Origin: Chitinophaga filiformis
GTDB lineage: Bacteria > Bacteroidota > Bacteroidia > Chitinophagales > Chitinophagaceae
DNA length: 62,049 nt
Direction: 5' to 3'
NCBI RefSeq assembly: GCF_900102545.1
Contig: NZ_FNBN01000017.1
Span: 1-62,049 of the forward strand
Under the pieces are notes generated by a model that did not search any database, was not told the DNA's origin, and was given only the letters and a program-made list of their open reading frames with translations. Both the position numbers and the translations under genes were made by a program. Position 1 is the first letter of the stretch; the number at the start of each line of letters is the position of its first letter. Shown one piece after another: positions 53,686-62,049 of this stretch.

Positions 53686-55617
53686 ATGCAAATAAAAAGT
53701 ATAGTACTTTATAATAAAAAAGGAGAAAAGCGGATTCTACCCTTTGAAATTGGAAAGGTTAACATTATAACAGGGGAATCTAAAACCGGTAAGACTGCAC
53801 TAATTGATATAATTAACTATTGCTTGGGAAGTGACGATTGCCGTATATCTGAAGGTATTATTAGAGATACTGTTGAGTGGTTTGGAATCTTAATCCAATT
53901 ATATACTGAACAAGTATTCATTGCTCGTCAAAACCCAAACAGGTTAAACCAAAACTCAACCCAACATATCTATTTTTCAAATTCAGATATAGTTGCAATA
54001 CCAGATTTACCACAAATTATTAACAACTCAGACATAGGAACGTTAAAAGACTTTTTTACAAAAAAAATGTTTATTGCGGAATTCACCAACAAGCCTGAAA
54101 CGGGTACACGTGATCCACTGAGTGTTAATTTTAAGCATAGCAGATTCTATTCTTTCCAGCCGCAAGATTTAATTGCTCAAAGAAATTATTTGTTTTATAA
54201 TCAAACAGACAATTTTGCAGCACAGGCAATTAGGGATACACTGCCATATTTCTTGGGAGTATTAAGAGAAGATACTATAAGAATAGAACAAGAAATTGCC
54301 GCAAAAAAAAGAGAATTAAATCGCTATGAAAAAGAACTAAAAGAGTTTGAACGATTAAAACAAGATGGCAGTAAGAAAATTTTCGAATTAATTGGGGAAG
54401 CAACTCAGCTTGATTTATTGGATTCAAACAAAGTAATTTCGGGTGAAACCGAAGCTATAATAGCATTAAAAGAGGTACTTGCATGGGAGTCGAATATGAT
54501 TGAAGTAGCCCAAGGAGAAAATGAGAACCTCAAACGGCTCATAGATGAGAGAAATGAGCTTTCAAGGGAACTCTCTATATTAAATGATGAAGTAAAAGCT
54601 GTCAAATCCTTCATTAATCAGACAACAGATTACTCTACGGAAGCCACGCAACAAAAATTAAGATTAGAATCAATAAAACTATTTTCTGAAACAGAGAGCG
54701 AGTTACATCATTGCCCATTATGTAGTCAAAATATTGAAACTAATATACCTTCAGTTGCCGCCATCAACAAATCGTTAACAGAGTTGTCTGATAATCTTAC
54801 AACTACTATCGTAGAACAACCTAAGCTGGGACAATATGTGGAGAAACTGTCATTAAATCAGGAAAATAAAAAGAAAGAGATTGAGATAAGACAGAATAGC
54901 ATTAAAGCAATTTACCTGGAACAAGATGAGTCTGCCAAATTAAGAGACATAAATTTAAGACGAGGAAAGGTGATTGGTAAGGTTTCACTATTTATGGAAA
55001 GTTTTCACGTAGTAGTAGAGGATACCACATTGCAAATTAAGATCGATCAATTACGCACTCAAATTACTAGACTTGAAGAATTAATCAGTTCTGAGGAAAA
55101 GGAAAGCCGCTTAAATGCAGTTTTGAATCAAATAAATATTCAGATGACAAACTGGGCTTCTGGGCTTGATTTAGAGCATCAAGACGCACCAATCCGATTT
55201 GATATTAGGAAGCTTACTATATTCGCAGATACGCCCAATAGATCAATTGCGTTAAATCACATGGGAAGTGGCGCAAATTGGGTGGCTTATCACCTATTAA
55301 TACATTTTGCCCTTCATAAGCATTTTGTTAAAGCTCAACGACCAGTGCCTAGGTTTCTAATACTCGATCAGCCATCACAAATATATTTTCCACCGGAGCA
55401 AGACCTAAATCAGACAGGGCAAATTACTGCTAGTTCTGATGAAACAGCTGTTAAGCAGATGTATGAATTCATTTTTAAAGTAACGAAAGAACTTGCGCCA
55501 GAATTTCAGGTTATTATTATTGATCATGCTAAACTAAATTTTCCAGACTTCACTGATTCAATTACAGAAGAGTGGAGAAACGGAATTAAATTAATCCCAA
55601 CGAATTGGACGAACTAA
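53686..55617 (+). CDS. ABC-3C ATPase (DUF3732 domain)
   Basis: 643 residues. The N-terminal nucleotide-binding half has Walker A GESKTGKTALIDIINYC (G30-T37), followed by a long coiled-coil insertion with a zinc-hook-like CPLCSQNIET (near residue 342) and the C-terminal half with Walker B FLILDQPSQIYF (near 557-568) and H-loop IIIDHAKLNF (near 610). This is the SMC/RecN-like DUF3732 ATPase that partners Cap4-like effectors in ABC-3C systems. The Walker B acid is aspartate followed by QP, a family variation. It probably acts as a sensor or switch. Confidence 0.82.
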   Translation: MQIKSIVLYNKKGEKRILPFEIGKVNIITGESKTGKTALIDIINYCLGSDDCRISEGIIRDTVEWFGILIQLYTEQVFIARQNPNRLNQNSTQHIYFSNSDIVAIPDLPQIINNSDIGTLKDFFTKKMFIAEFTNKPETGTRDPLSVNFKHSRFYSFQPQDLIAQRNYLFYNQTDNFAAQAIRDTLPYFLGVLREDTIRIEQEIAAKKRELNRYEKELKEFERLKQDGSKKIFELIGEATQLDLLDSNKVISGETEAIIALKEVLAWESNMIEVAQGENENLKRLIDERNELSRELSILNDEVKAVKSFINQTTDYSTEATQQKLRLESIKLFSETESELHHCPLCSQNIETNIPSVAAINKSLTELSDNLTTTIVEQPKLGQYVEKLSLNQENKKKEIEIRQNSIKAIYLEQDESAKLRDINLRRGKVIGKVSLFMESFHVVVEDTTLQIKIDQLRTQITRLEELISSEEKESRLNAVLNQINIQMTNWASGLDLEHQDAPIRFDIRKLTIFADTPNRSIALNHMGSGANWVAYHLLIHFALHKHFVKAQRPVPRFLILDQPSQIYFPPEQDLNQTGQITASSDETAVKQMYEFIFKVTKELAPEFQVIIIDHAKLNFPDFTDSITEEWRNGIKLIPTNWTN

Positions 55618-55705
55618 TAAAAATATTTGATTTTATATCGGATTTATTAGGAATGAAGTCAATTTCTTCAACTTAAATGATTCTAATCTGAATAAATACT
55701 AAATA

Positions 55706-56863
55706 ATGATATTGGGCATGAAAAAAGAAGATACATTTATACAGTATGGGGTACCTAATGATTGGGCCAAAAGCTATGTCTCCAAGCAATTATCCGTCAC
55801 TTCATTTAGAAACTTATCCAATAAAATACTTCAAGATTCATTCTCTATACCAATTGATCAGATTAAATTTGTAAAACGTTGTTTGAAGAGAACTCCAATA
55901 GAGGATAATATAGTAAATCAATTGTTGGAAAACAATAATTACACATGCTGTCTGTGCAAAGGCACGAAGGGAACATCCTTCATCATTCACCATATCAATC
56001 ACTATTCCACTTCGCAAAACAATAATTATGAGAACTTGGCAGTATTATGCCCAAATGATCATGATTTGGTTCATAAAGAGGGAAATAGTCTTACTCTAAA
56101 GATAACAAAAGAACAAATTATAAAAAGCAAGAGGAAATGGGAAAAGGAGGTTGAAACAAGAAATGCTCAAGCAGCTTCACAAAATGGAGAAATAGAGGAA
56201 GTAGACTTTATCAATGCTCCTAGAGTACTCGAACTTTACTATCAAATATACCAGGATAAACCTCATAGCGAATATTCAAGCAAACTTCTTTCTTTAGGCG
56301 TCCTTGATAGTGCGGGATCTATAAATCAGAGTTCAAAAGAAGAAAATGATATAAGAAATCATCTGACTGACTTCAATTCTCACGGTCCCGTAGGTTCATG
56401 GATGTTAAGGGCTCATTTTCTCGACGCATTTAAACAATTATTAAACAAAATTAGTTTTGTCGACCTCGATGGCCTAATGAACCGCAAGAGTCTATATTCT
56501 AATATATTAATAGGATCTTATTGTTTTTATGTGGGCGGTCTATATAGTAAAGCTATATCAATACCAATAACAGAACAAACCCCTATAACCCACTTATATT
56601 TCCATAGAAAAGATTTTTTTATTGAGTGGCTAGTAGATCCTAAATGGCTTGTCTCTACGTCAGCAATCGCAAGATTCGGAGAAAAGAAGGAATATTTAAT
56701 ATACGGGCGAATTAGAGGTATCGGCAAAAAAAGCTGGAAGGGAAAGGATTACATTCATTACGATATACGTCCATACTTGTTTGGATTGCCAACAAAAACA
56801 AAATCGCGCCGGCCACCTATTCATTATATTGACAAGTGGAATGGATTTGACGTAGGCGACTAG
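55706..56863 (+). CDS. HNH endonuclease domain protein
   Basis: 385 residues. After about 75 N-terminal residues comes a ßßα-Me HNH core: NNNYTCCLCKGTKGTSFIIH, HHINHYSTSQNN and YENLAVLCPNDHDLVHKEG (zinc cysteines C-x2-C and C...H; catalytic H in HHINH, then N and H). The C-terminal 200 residues form an unassigned domain rich in aromatic residues (YFHRKDFFIEWLVDPKWL and GRIRGIGKKSWKGKDYIHYD). The gene is 88 bases past the ABC-3C ATPase and followed by another nuclease-like gene. Start choice is ATG 55706; an ATG four codons later is equally possible. Probable defence nuclease. Confidence 0.78.
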   Translation: MILGMKKEDTFIQYGVPNDWAKSYVSKQLSVTSFRNLSNKILQDSFSIPIDQIKFVKRCLKRTPIEDNIVNQLLENNNYTCCLCKGTKGTSFIIHHINHYSTSQNNNYENLAVLCPNDHDLVHKEGNSLTLKITKEQIIKSKRKWEKEVETRNAQAASQNGEIEEVDFINAPRVLELYYQIYQDKPHSEYSSKLLSLGVLDSAGSINQSSKEENDIRNHLTDFNSHGPVGSWMLRAHFLDAFKQLLNKISFVDLDGLMNRKSLYSNILIGSYCFYVGGLYSKAISIPITEQTPITHLYFHRKDFFIEWLVDPKWLVSTSAIARFGEKKEYLIYGRIRGIGKKSWKGKDYIHYDIRPYLFGLPTKTKSRRPPIHYIDKWNGFDVGD

Positions 56864-57000
56864 CTATAAGGCAACTACAAACATATAGCAAGCAATATAT
56901 ATCAATTTATCACCCTATAGATTATCGGAATCGAAGTATACTCCCTTTGCAAAACAGGATCATATTTGAGGGTTTTCCAAGAAAAAGTAAGTCTACATTT

Positions 57001-58695
57001 ATGGATACAAGAACGAACGTCTTTACATTAATTGGCTATAAAGATTTTTACGGACAAGAAAAGTCACTACCTGATGCACTAAATATCATACGCAATATAC
57101 CATCGACAACACTACTAAAATATATCTCCGGGTTCAACGTTAACCTTTATCTACGTGAAAATTTTGAACATTCTGGTAAAATACAGGCATATTTACTGGA
57201 CAGTGTTTTAAGGAGAGCGCCAGCATCAATCACTGAAAAATGGAAGGAAATTTTAGAATCTAATAAAAACGAAGGCAATGCGCCTCTTATAATTTGGAAT
57301 TATTCAAACTTGATCTTTTATGACTTGATTTTTAAGAGGTTTAACAATCGTCCATATAGAGATCTTAGCAGGAATGAAGCGAAGGCATTTCTTAATGCAT
57401 ACTTAATAATTAATTCAATTGCCAATAATAAAATAGCAGTGGAAGAAACAGAGCTAATAGCAGCATCGCAAAACCATAATCTTGAAGAAATAATTATCCC
57501 AGGTTTTATTTATCAGAAAGATTATGTTTCAACAACCGACTTTTCCAACCAATTAGTTAGGGGTTTTGAATTATTCAAATTTTTAGAAATACATCCTATA
57601 TATAAAAGCTTGGTTCACGAGTATTACAATGCCAGGCATGTCTCAGGATATTTACGAATGTTTAAGAACCTATTGGTGATATTATCGGAGATTAAAATTG
57701 CGGGAGATTTAGCCCAAAGGAATCAACTGGTTGATTTGAGAGGATACGTGATGGGAGGTGACGTTGATTTACCCTTTATAGAAACATTATGTATTAACTC
57801 ATACATCAAAAATCACATCGCAGACAAAAGCTTTGTGCAATTGCGTGAGACGTTTCTATACAAATCAGCAAAGTATACGTTTTTGGTTCTGGATGTGAAT
57901 TTCCTGATAGATAATTTTTACAAAGCACAGATCTTTGCTTTTAATGGATTTCTAAAGAATAGAGGTATAAAAAGCGAATTCTTATCTATAAAAGCAAAAG
58001 AGTTTATGGAAGAAAGCTATTTACCACAAGTGATTGAACGATGTTTTACTAATTATATAACATTCTTAGGAGATGAATGTCCTAATTGTAAGGGAGAAGA
58101 ATTGTGCGACGTGTATATCAGGAAAGAAAATAAAATTTGTCTAATGGAGTTTAAAGACACTCTACTAAATGCTGATGCCAAAAATAGCGGTGATAAAGAT
58201 GTTTTGTACGCAGAACTTGATAAGAAATTCCTAGAAAATCAGAAAAGAAAACCCAAAGGAATAACTCAACTCCTAAATGCGATAAAAGACATTGAAAGTA
58301 ATGGTGTACTATTTGATACTGACTGTCCTAATAACCTAGAAATATTCCCAGTCATTTTGTATACAGATTTTTCATTTGGCATTGAGGGGCTTAATAAAGT
58401 TTTCAAGGAAAAATTAAATAGCAAACTTAGTGAGCTTACTTTCTCCAAGATTCATGTCAACGAAATCACATTTATCAATCTCAGTTTTTTTGAACTACAT
58501 GAACAACATTTGGCGAATCAAAATCTCGACCTTTTCACAATGCTGAAAGAATATCATCTTCATATAACAAATCCAACATACTATTTAACTCCCTTTGAAA
58601 CCTTCAGTAAGTTTTACATGAATGAAAATATCCCCAATGATTTGATTCAACCAGAGTATTACAAAAAACTTCTAGAAGAGATTACAAAATCTTAG
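57001..58695 (+). CDS. Putative PD-(D/E)xK nuclease protein of unknown system
   Basis: 564 residues from the ATG at 57001; a TTG at 56947 would add 18 residues. The first about 340 residues are predicted helical and unassigned (DFSNQLVRGFELFKFLEIHP, YNARHVSGYLRMFKNLLVIL). Near residue 365 a CxxC...C (ECPNCKGEELC) precedes a restriction-endonuclease-like core: DVYIRKENKICLMEFKDTLL, with D...ExK-type spacing, then strands FPVILYTDFSFGIEG. The family is unfamiliar. It follows the HNH gene by 138 bases in the same direction and stands before the retron-like operon; the pair may be a separate defence unit. Confidence 0.62.
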   Translation: MDTRTNVFTLIGYKDFYGQEKSLPDALNIIRNIPSTTLLKYISGFNVNLYLRENFEHSGKIQAYLLDSVLRRAPASITEKWKEILESNKNEGNAPLIIWNYSNLIFYDLIFKRFNNRPYRDLSRNEAKAFLNAYLIINSIANNKIAVEETELIAASQNHNLEEIIIPGFIYQKDYVSTTDFSNQLVRGFELFKFLEIHPIYKSLVHEYYNARHVSGYLRMFKNLLVILSEIKIAGDLAQRNQLVDLRGYVMGGDVDLPFIETLCINSYIKNHIADKSFVQLRETFLYKSAKYTFLVLDVNFLIDNFYKAQIFAFNGFLKNRGIKSEFLSIKAKEFMEESYLPQVIERCFTNYITFLGDECPNCKGEELCDVYIRKENKICLMEFKDTLLNADAKNSGDKDVLYAELDKKFLENQKRKPKGITQLLNAIKDIESNGVLFDTDCPNNLEIFPVILYTDFSFGIEGLNKVFKEKLNSKLSELTFSKIHVNEITFINLSFFELHEQHLANQNLDLFTMLKEYHLHITNPTYYLTPFETFSKFYMNENIPNDLIQPEYYKKLLEEITKS

Positions 58696-58877
58696 TAAAC
58701 TAAGTCCTAAGTATTTTCAAAAAAAATGAAAAACAGACCGAAATACACGCCTGAAAGCATTGAAATAATCCGTTGAATATAAAATAAACACCAAGAAGCC
58801 ATCTTCATATGTGTGATAAACTCACATAAATTGAATATCACATCTAAAATCCTAGTTCTAACTGGAAAATAGTTACC

Positions 58878-60221
58878 ATGACTACGAATAACAGACTAAT
58901 AGACCAGACAAAGATTGATCTTATAGATACTATAGTTAAACGACTCAAGCATGTAGTCGGTCATTTGCAAATTAGGAATTGGCTGGAACAATTTGATTAT
59001 AGTGAGTGGGACTTGGCCCTAAAGGTACTAAACGGTTTAGAATACTTTGATGAAAATGATCTATTTCAGCTGTTTGATACCGGTTTAAAAGATATTCACA
59101 AGAAGATAAATGATTTTGAACGTGCCTGGGAAATTTCCCTTAAGACAGCACCGGGAGATTCCAAAATTAAACAAGTTGAGAAACGAAATGCCAGGAATTT
59201 ACGCAGGAAAGGACATAACGAAGTTCAGATACTGCCATTAGGAAATAATGGTAAAAGCGGCAGCCATATGCTATATTATATTCTCCATGCCCCATTTTTT
59301 AAGAAGTCAAACTTTCAAATTTTAGATAATAAGGAGAAAATCATTGTCAACAACTTCGATAACTTCCTGCACTTAATTTTAGTAGACGACTTCTTAGGTT
59401 CTGGGGATTCTGCTTATAAATATATCAACAACGAAATTTACCCAATCCTTGACGAGTTAGGTGTACACAAAGTGAGAATATACCTATTATGCTCATTCTT
59501 TATGGAAGGGGCCAAAAAGAATATTACAAAAAATGCTTACTATAATACTATCCAAATTATTGGTACTCCAAGAATTCCCGCGTTTTCTCCAACCGGATCG
59601 CCTTTTGGTTATCGTCCTTCTATGGTGAAAGTAAGAGAATTTTGTTATAAATATGGGAAAGGATTATACAAAGTGACAGATTACGATGCTAAATCACCAA
59701 TCACTACGGATTACCCTTTGGGCTATAAAAATACGCAATCATTAATTGTATTCGCTCATACGGTTCCTAATAATACACTTCCGATTTTTTGGTCAATAGC
59801 GAAGGGATGGAATCCTTTATTTCCAAGAGTTATATTTGCGAGGCTTAAGGACAAGGTAAACCTTAATAAGGAATCTCGCATTTGGATTTCAATGGCTAAT
59901 AAACTAGGCCGGTTTTCTTTTTTTAAGAAAAATACTTATTCAGATAAAAACATTAAATTGATTTGCTATATTAGATTATTAAAGATGGGTACTGTTGGAA
60001 CGGTAATATCTCAAAAAATAGGAATTTCATTATTCGAAATGGAAGAAATCATAGAAGATGGGATTTCGAGAAAAATCTTGAAAAATCACAGAACATTAAC
60101 CAATAAGGGTCAAGCGATGTATGATTTGGTCATGAGAAAACGTCCTAGGATTTCTTCAGGAAGTACTGTTATGAAAGATGATATTGTTTATATACCTAAA
60201 GTTTTTCGTGGGAGGACATAG
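58878..60221 (+). CDS. PRTase-like/winged-helix effector of a retron-like operon
   Basis: 447 residues. A helical N-terminus is followed by a phosphoribosyltransferase-like Rossmann core with the PRPP-loop pattern HLILVDDFLGSGDSAYKYIN (acidic pair D170/D171, glycine loop 174-178) and a second aspartate-rich region. The C-terminal 75 residues (IKLICYIRLLKMGTVGTVIS, ISLFEMEEIIEDGISRKILK) form a winged helix. This architecture matches the PRTase-CE conflict effectors that accompany one group of retrons (recalled as type III). The next 169 bases hold a structured RNA region and then the reverse transcriptase, in the same direction. Confidence 0.78.
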   Translation: MTTNNRLIDQTKIDLIDTIVKRLKHVVGHLQIRNWLEQFDYSEWDLALKVLNGLEYFDENDLFQLFDTGLKDIHKKINDFERAWEISLKTAPGDSKIKQVEKRNARNLRRKGHNEVQILPLGNNGKSGSHMLYYILHAPFFKKSNFQILDNKEKIIVNNFDNFLHLILVDDFLGSGDSAYKYINNEIYPILDELGVHKVRIYLLCSFFMEGAKKNITKNAYYNTIQIIGTPRIPAFSPTGSPFGYRPSMVKVREFCYKYGKGLYKVTDYDAKSPITTDYPLGYKNTQSLIVFAHTVPNNTLPIFWSIAKGWNPLFPRVIFARLKDKVNLNKESRIWISMANKLGRFSFFKKNTYSDKNIKLICYIRLLKMGTVGTVISQKIGISLFEMEEIIEDGISRKILKNHRTLTNKGQAMYDLVMRKRPRISSGSTVMKDDIVYIPKVFRGRT

Positions 60222-60390
60222 TATTTTTTTTAGCCTTTCTCTCGCAAGAGAAATCAAAGCCTTGTTTTGATATGTCTAAAGCTACTTTATACTAAATAAT
60301 GTACAACAATCGCCTTCTTGCGTCGCGGGGCGTTGCTGTACATCATTCACTAACGTGAATGAAATTTCAAAATTGAGTAATTGAATACGA
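60222..60390 (+). ncRNA. Candidate retron msr-msd RNA
   Basis: Between effector and reverse transcriptase. After a T run comes TTAGC with a candidate branching G at 60233, as in the Ec86 retron where TTAGC precedes the first hairpin. Then two short hairpins, TTTCTCT-cgca-AGAGAAA (60236-60253) and TCAAA/TTTGA (60254-60270). A large imperfect hairpin follows (60299-60343: ATGTACA-a-CAA-t-CGCC with GGCG-TTG-c-TGTACAT), the likely msd stem, and a 3' hairpin TCATTCAC-taac-GTGAATGA (60343-60362). The outer a1/a2 pairing is weak: GTATT at 60221 and AATAC at 60384. Boundaries are provisional. Confidence 0.65.
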
Positions 60391-61485
60391 ATGTCTTCTC
60401 CACGAAATTTAATCATTCAAGAAGCTGAAGAAACGCATCATTCCAAAGAATATTTAAATGATATTTTAGCTTATTATGATAAGCTTTATAACCAAGGTCT
60501 CCCTGTCATTTATTCCATCCATCATCTCTGTTTGTTAATGGGAGACTTAGATAAAAAGGTTCCGAAAATAATTACATCCAGGAATTCGAATTATGCAACT
60601 TTCAAAATAAAGAAGCGAAGCGGTGGAAAAAGGGAAATCTCTGCGCCTTTCGTTCCATTGAGAAATATTCAACAGTGGATTTATCAAAACATTCTTTCTA
60701 AAGTACCCATACATCCTTCTGCTTATGGATTTGTTAAACACAAATCTATTATGGATAATGCAAAAGTACATGTAAACCAAGATTTTATTCTTAATATTGA
60801 CTTACTAGACTTCTTTACATCTATCCCTGAAAAACGAGTGTATGGTATATTTAAATCTTTAGGATATCACCCCAATCTAGCAGTATATTTAGCGAAGGCC
60901 TGCACAAAGAATCTAGTAAAAGAGATAGATATAGAGGTGCTTGATTGGCTAAATCAAGCGCCATTTCATCAAAATAACAGTGTATTACCGCAGGGAGCTC
61001 CAACAAGTCCTCAATTATCAAATCTTGTATGTAGAAGGCTGGATAAAAGATTGAATAATTATGCTGTGAAAAATGGGTGTAAATATTCACGTTATGCAGA
61101 CGATATAACTTTTTCAGGTAGTGAAGTGAATAACATTAAGTTGGGTGTAATTTTTAGGATCATCAATGATGAACAGTTCAACGTTAACCTTGACAAGGTT
61201 AAATTTTTTCATAAATCTAGTAATAGGAAAATTATTACAGGATTAATTGTTAGTGATAAAATAAGAATTCCTAAAAAATTCAAAAGAGAAATAGCTCGCC
61301 ATCTCCATTTTACCACAATGAATGGTACTCAAAATCATATCCAACATTTACGACAGTATCATAATTTCGATAAGGTTAATTACCGAGATTGGTTGTATGG
61401 AAAAATCTGCTATATCAAAATGATAGAACCAGATTTTGGTTTAAAACTAATGACTAAGTTTAAGTCCATCGATTGGGGTATTTAG
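60391..61485 (+). CDS. Retron-type reverse transcriptase
   Basis: 364 residues. Polymerase motifs in order: RSGGKREISAPFVPLRNIQQ (residues 76-95), the retron region X signature NAKVH (NAxxH, 123-127), the first catalytic aspartate in NIDLLDFFTSIP (D137), the template grip LPQGAPTSPQLSN (199-211), YADD (235-238) followed by ITFSG, and ITG at 282-284 (the VTG-like region Y signature). NAxxH plus VTG-like motifs are the retron hallmarks and argue against a group II intron or DGR enzyme. The RT should copy the msd part of the upstream RNA into ssDNA. Length is typical. Confidence 0.87.
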   Translation: MSSPRNLIIQEAEETHHSKEYLNDILAYYDKLYNQGLPVIYSIHHLCLLMGDLDKKVPKIITSRNSNYATFKIKKRSGGKREISAPFVPLRNIQQWIYQNILSKVPIHPSAYGFVKHKSIMDNAKVHVNQDFILNIDLLDFFTSIPEKRVYGIFKSLGYHPNLAVYLAKACTKNLVKEIDIEVLDWLNQAPFHQNNSVLPQGAPTSPQLSNLVCRRLDKRLNNYAVKNGCKYSRYADDITFSGSEVNNIKLGVIFRIINDEQFNVNLDKVKFFHKSSNRKIITGLIVSDKIRIPKKFKREIARHLHFTTMNGTQNHIQHLRQYHNFDKVNYRDWLYGKICYIKMIEPDFGLKLMTKFKSIDWGI

Positions 61486-61807
61486 TATGATAAATCGATT
61501 TGATTTATGTTTAACAAGTAGCAATAATTATACGCTTAGCGATTTTATTAGCAGTAATTAGTTAACAATCCAATTGACTTAGCCAAGTTTTATAAAGAAG
61601 AAGTAGAGGAGACTAATTAAAAATACCATTATTTTCTAAACCAAAAGTTCAAATTTAGCAGTTTAGATCTCTTAATATAGTGCCAAACTAACGCCTTCAG
61701 CTTAAAAGAAAAAATAAGATAAGACCGCGCAATGACTCAACACCACATTGTATCCCTACGAGCAAGTGCATCTTTTCGGCGGTGTTTATCGGTTGTAGTT
61801 TTGGAAT
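61486..61807. other. AT-rich intergenic, nothing clear
   Basis: About 320 bases after the reverse transcriptase with no convincing gene or hairpin. It may contain an end of the insertion sequence whose gene starts at 61808, but no terminal inverted repeat was recognised with the other end missing. Confidence 0.45.
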
Positions 61808-62049
61808 ATGGACCAATCAACATCAAGTCTCGGCAAGGGATCTCCCAGACCCCGGATATCTGTTACGGAAAAGAAGCGATTGCTATCTGAGTGGCAACAG
61901 AGTTCTTTAAAGATGAAAGCGTTTTGCGAGCAAAATGGTATATCTCTGTCTGGTTTGAAGACCTGGATGAAACAGTTTGACATGGGAAGAAAACGTAAAT
62001 CCAAGATAATCAAAGCACCATCGTTTGTTGCGCTCATTCCTGAGAAATC
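61808..62049 (+). CDS. IS66-type accessory/transposase protein, truncated by window
   Basis: 80 codons up to the window edge, no stop yet. It begins MDQSTSSLGKGSPRPRISVT, followed by EKKRLLSEWQQSSLKMKAFC and EQNGISLSGLKTWMKQFD, the helix-turn-helix of IS66 family first proteins, and then SFVALIPEK. The pattern fits TnpA-like accessory proteins of IS66 elements. It probably belongs to a mobile element inserted in or beside the defence island. The remainder is outside the window. Confidence 0.6.
   Translation, partial: MDQSTSSLGKGSPRPRISVTEKKRLLSEWQQSSLKMKAFCEQNGISLSGLKTWMKQFDMGRKRKSKIIKAPSFVALIPEK

Larger units (their letters stand above)
45782..62049. mobile_element. Putative integrative element carrying a defence island, right end not seen
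   Basis: The region starts at the tRNA-Ser 3' end with a site-specific serine recombinase, contains regulators and small accessory genes, then a strongly AT-rich defence island, and reaches the window edge inside an IS66-type gene. A second copy of the tRNA 3' end was sought by eye to the right and not found, so the other boundary is outside. No conjugation or phage structural genes are in view, so the transfer type is open. Confidence 0.65.

Noticed and set aside
60236..60362. CRISPR-like or tandem repeat array in the RT upstream region
   Set aside because: The hairpins here are different from each other and not direct repeats; no CRISPR array was found anywhere in the window.
60391..61485. 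Group II intron or diversity-generating retroelement RT
   Set aside because: No maturase or HNH tail, no variable-repeat/template-repeat pair seen, and the retron NAxxH and VTG-like motifs are present.

Overview
The window looks like chromosomal DNA from a Bacteroidota species close to Chitinophaga (family Chitinophagaceae). The signs are outer-membrane TonB-type receptors with a carboxypeptidase-like N-terminal domain, a large FtsX/MacB ABC permease, a gliding/type IX secretion (CHU_C type B) sorting domain, pectin-degrading enzymes (GH28, PL3), a 4-fold beta flower protein, start sites without strong Shine-Dalgarno sequences, and many secreted proteins or lipoproteins of unknown function. 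The genus is an inference; no rRNA is present.

Layout. 0-21 kb is ordinary backbone: heparinase-type polysaccharide lyase, glycosyltransferase, methyltransferase, FtsX permease, small metabolic and repair genes (pcm, phosphoglucomutase), tRNA-His, DUF445, an outer-membrane receptor, a PyrR-like phosphoribosyltransferase and an Fe-S electron-transfer pair. 21.5-24.2 kb is a small accessory patch between a tRNA-Gly(CCC) gene and a degenerate copy of that tRNA's anticodon arm; it holds a protein with about ten near-identical 27-residue repeats and a membrane protein. 24.6-37 kb carries a GH28 pectinase, an MFS exporter, two AraC regulators, a MORN-repeat protein and a four-gene tailoring cassette (carbamoyltransferase, Asp/Asn hydroxylase, sulfotransferase, APS kinase). 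37-45.6 kb is a scarred stretch: a permease fragment, a receptor fragment, a lysozyme, a pentanucleotide tract, a serine hydrolase, a PL3 pectate lyase under a LacI-like palindrome, a MerC protein and a CHU_C surface protein.

From the tRNA-Ser(TGA) gene at 45.7 kb to the right edge lies what I read as an integrated mobile element. A large serine recombinase abuts the tRNA 3' end and its reading frame runs antisense through the tRNA. Next come a coupled 71-residue protein, an acidic small protein, an MNT/HEPN-like protein, a sensorless histidine kinase, a probable relative of the MNT/HEPN protein, a strongly structured inverted-repeat region and a Cro/CI-type regulator. The distal 52-61.5 kb is visibly AT-rich and is a defence island: a complete three-gene ABC-3C system (Cap4/DUF4297-like nuclease effector, middle component, DUF3732 ATPase); an unassigned pair of an HNH endonuclease and a putative PD-(D/E)xK nuclease; and a retron-like operon (PRTase-like/winged-helix effector, a 170-nt structured RNA region, and a reverse transcriptase with retron NAxxH and TG signatures). 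The window ends inside an IS66-type accessory gene. The right end of the element and its second att site are not in view.
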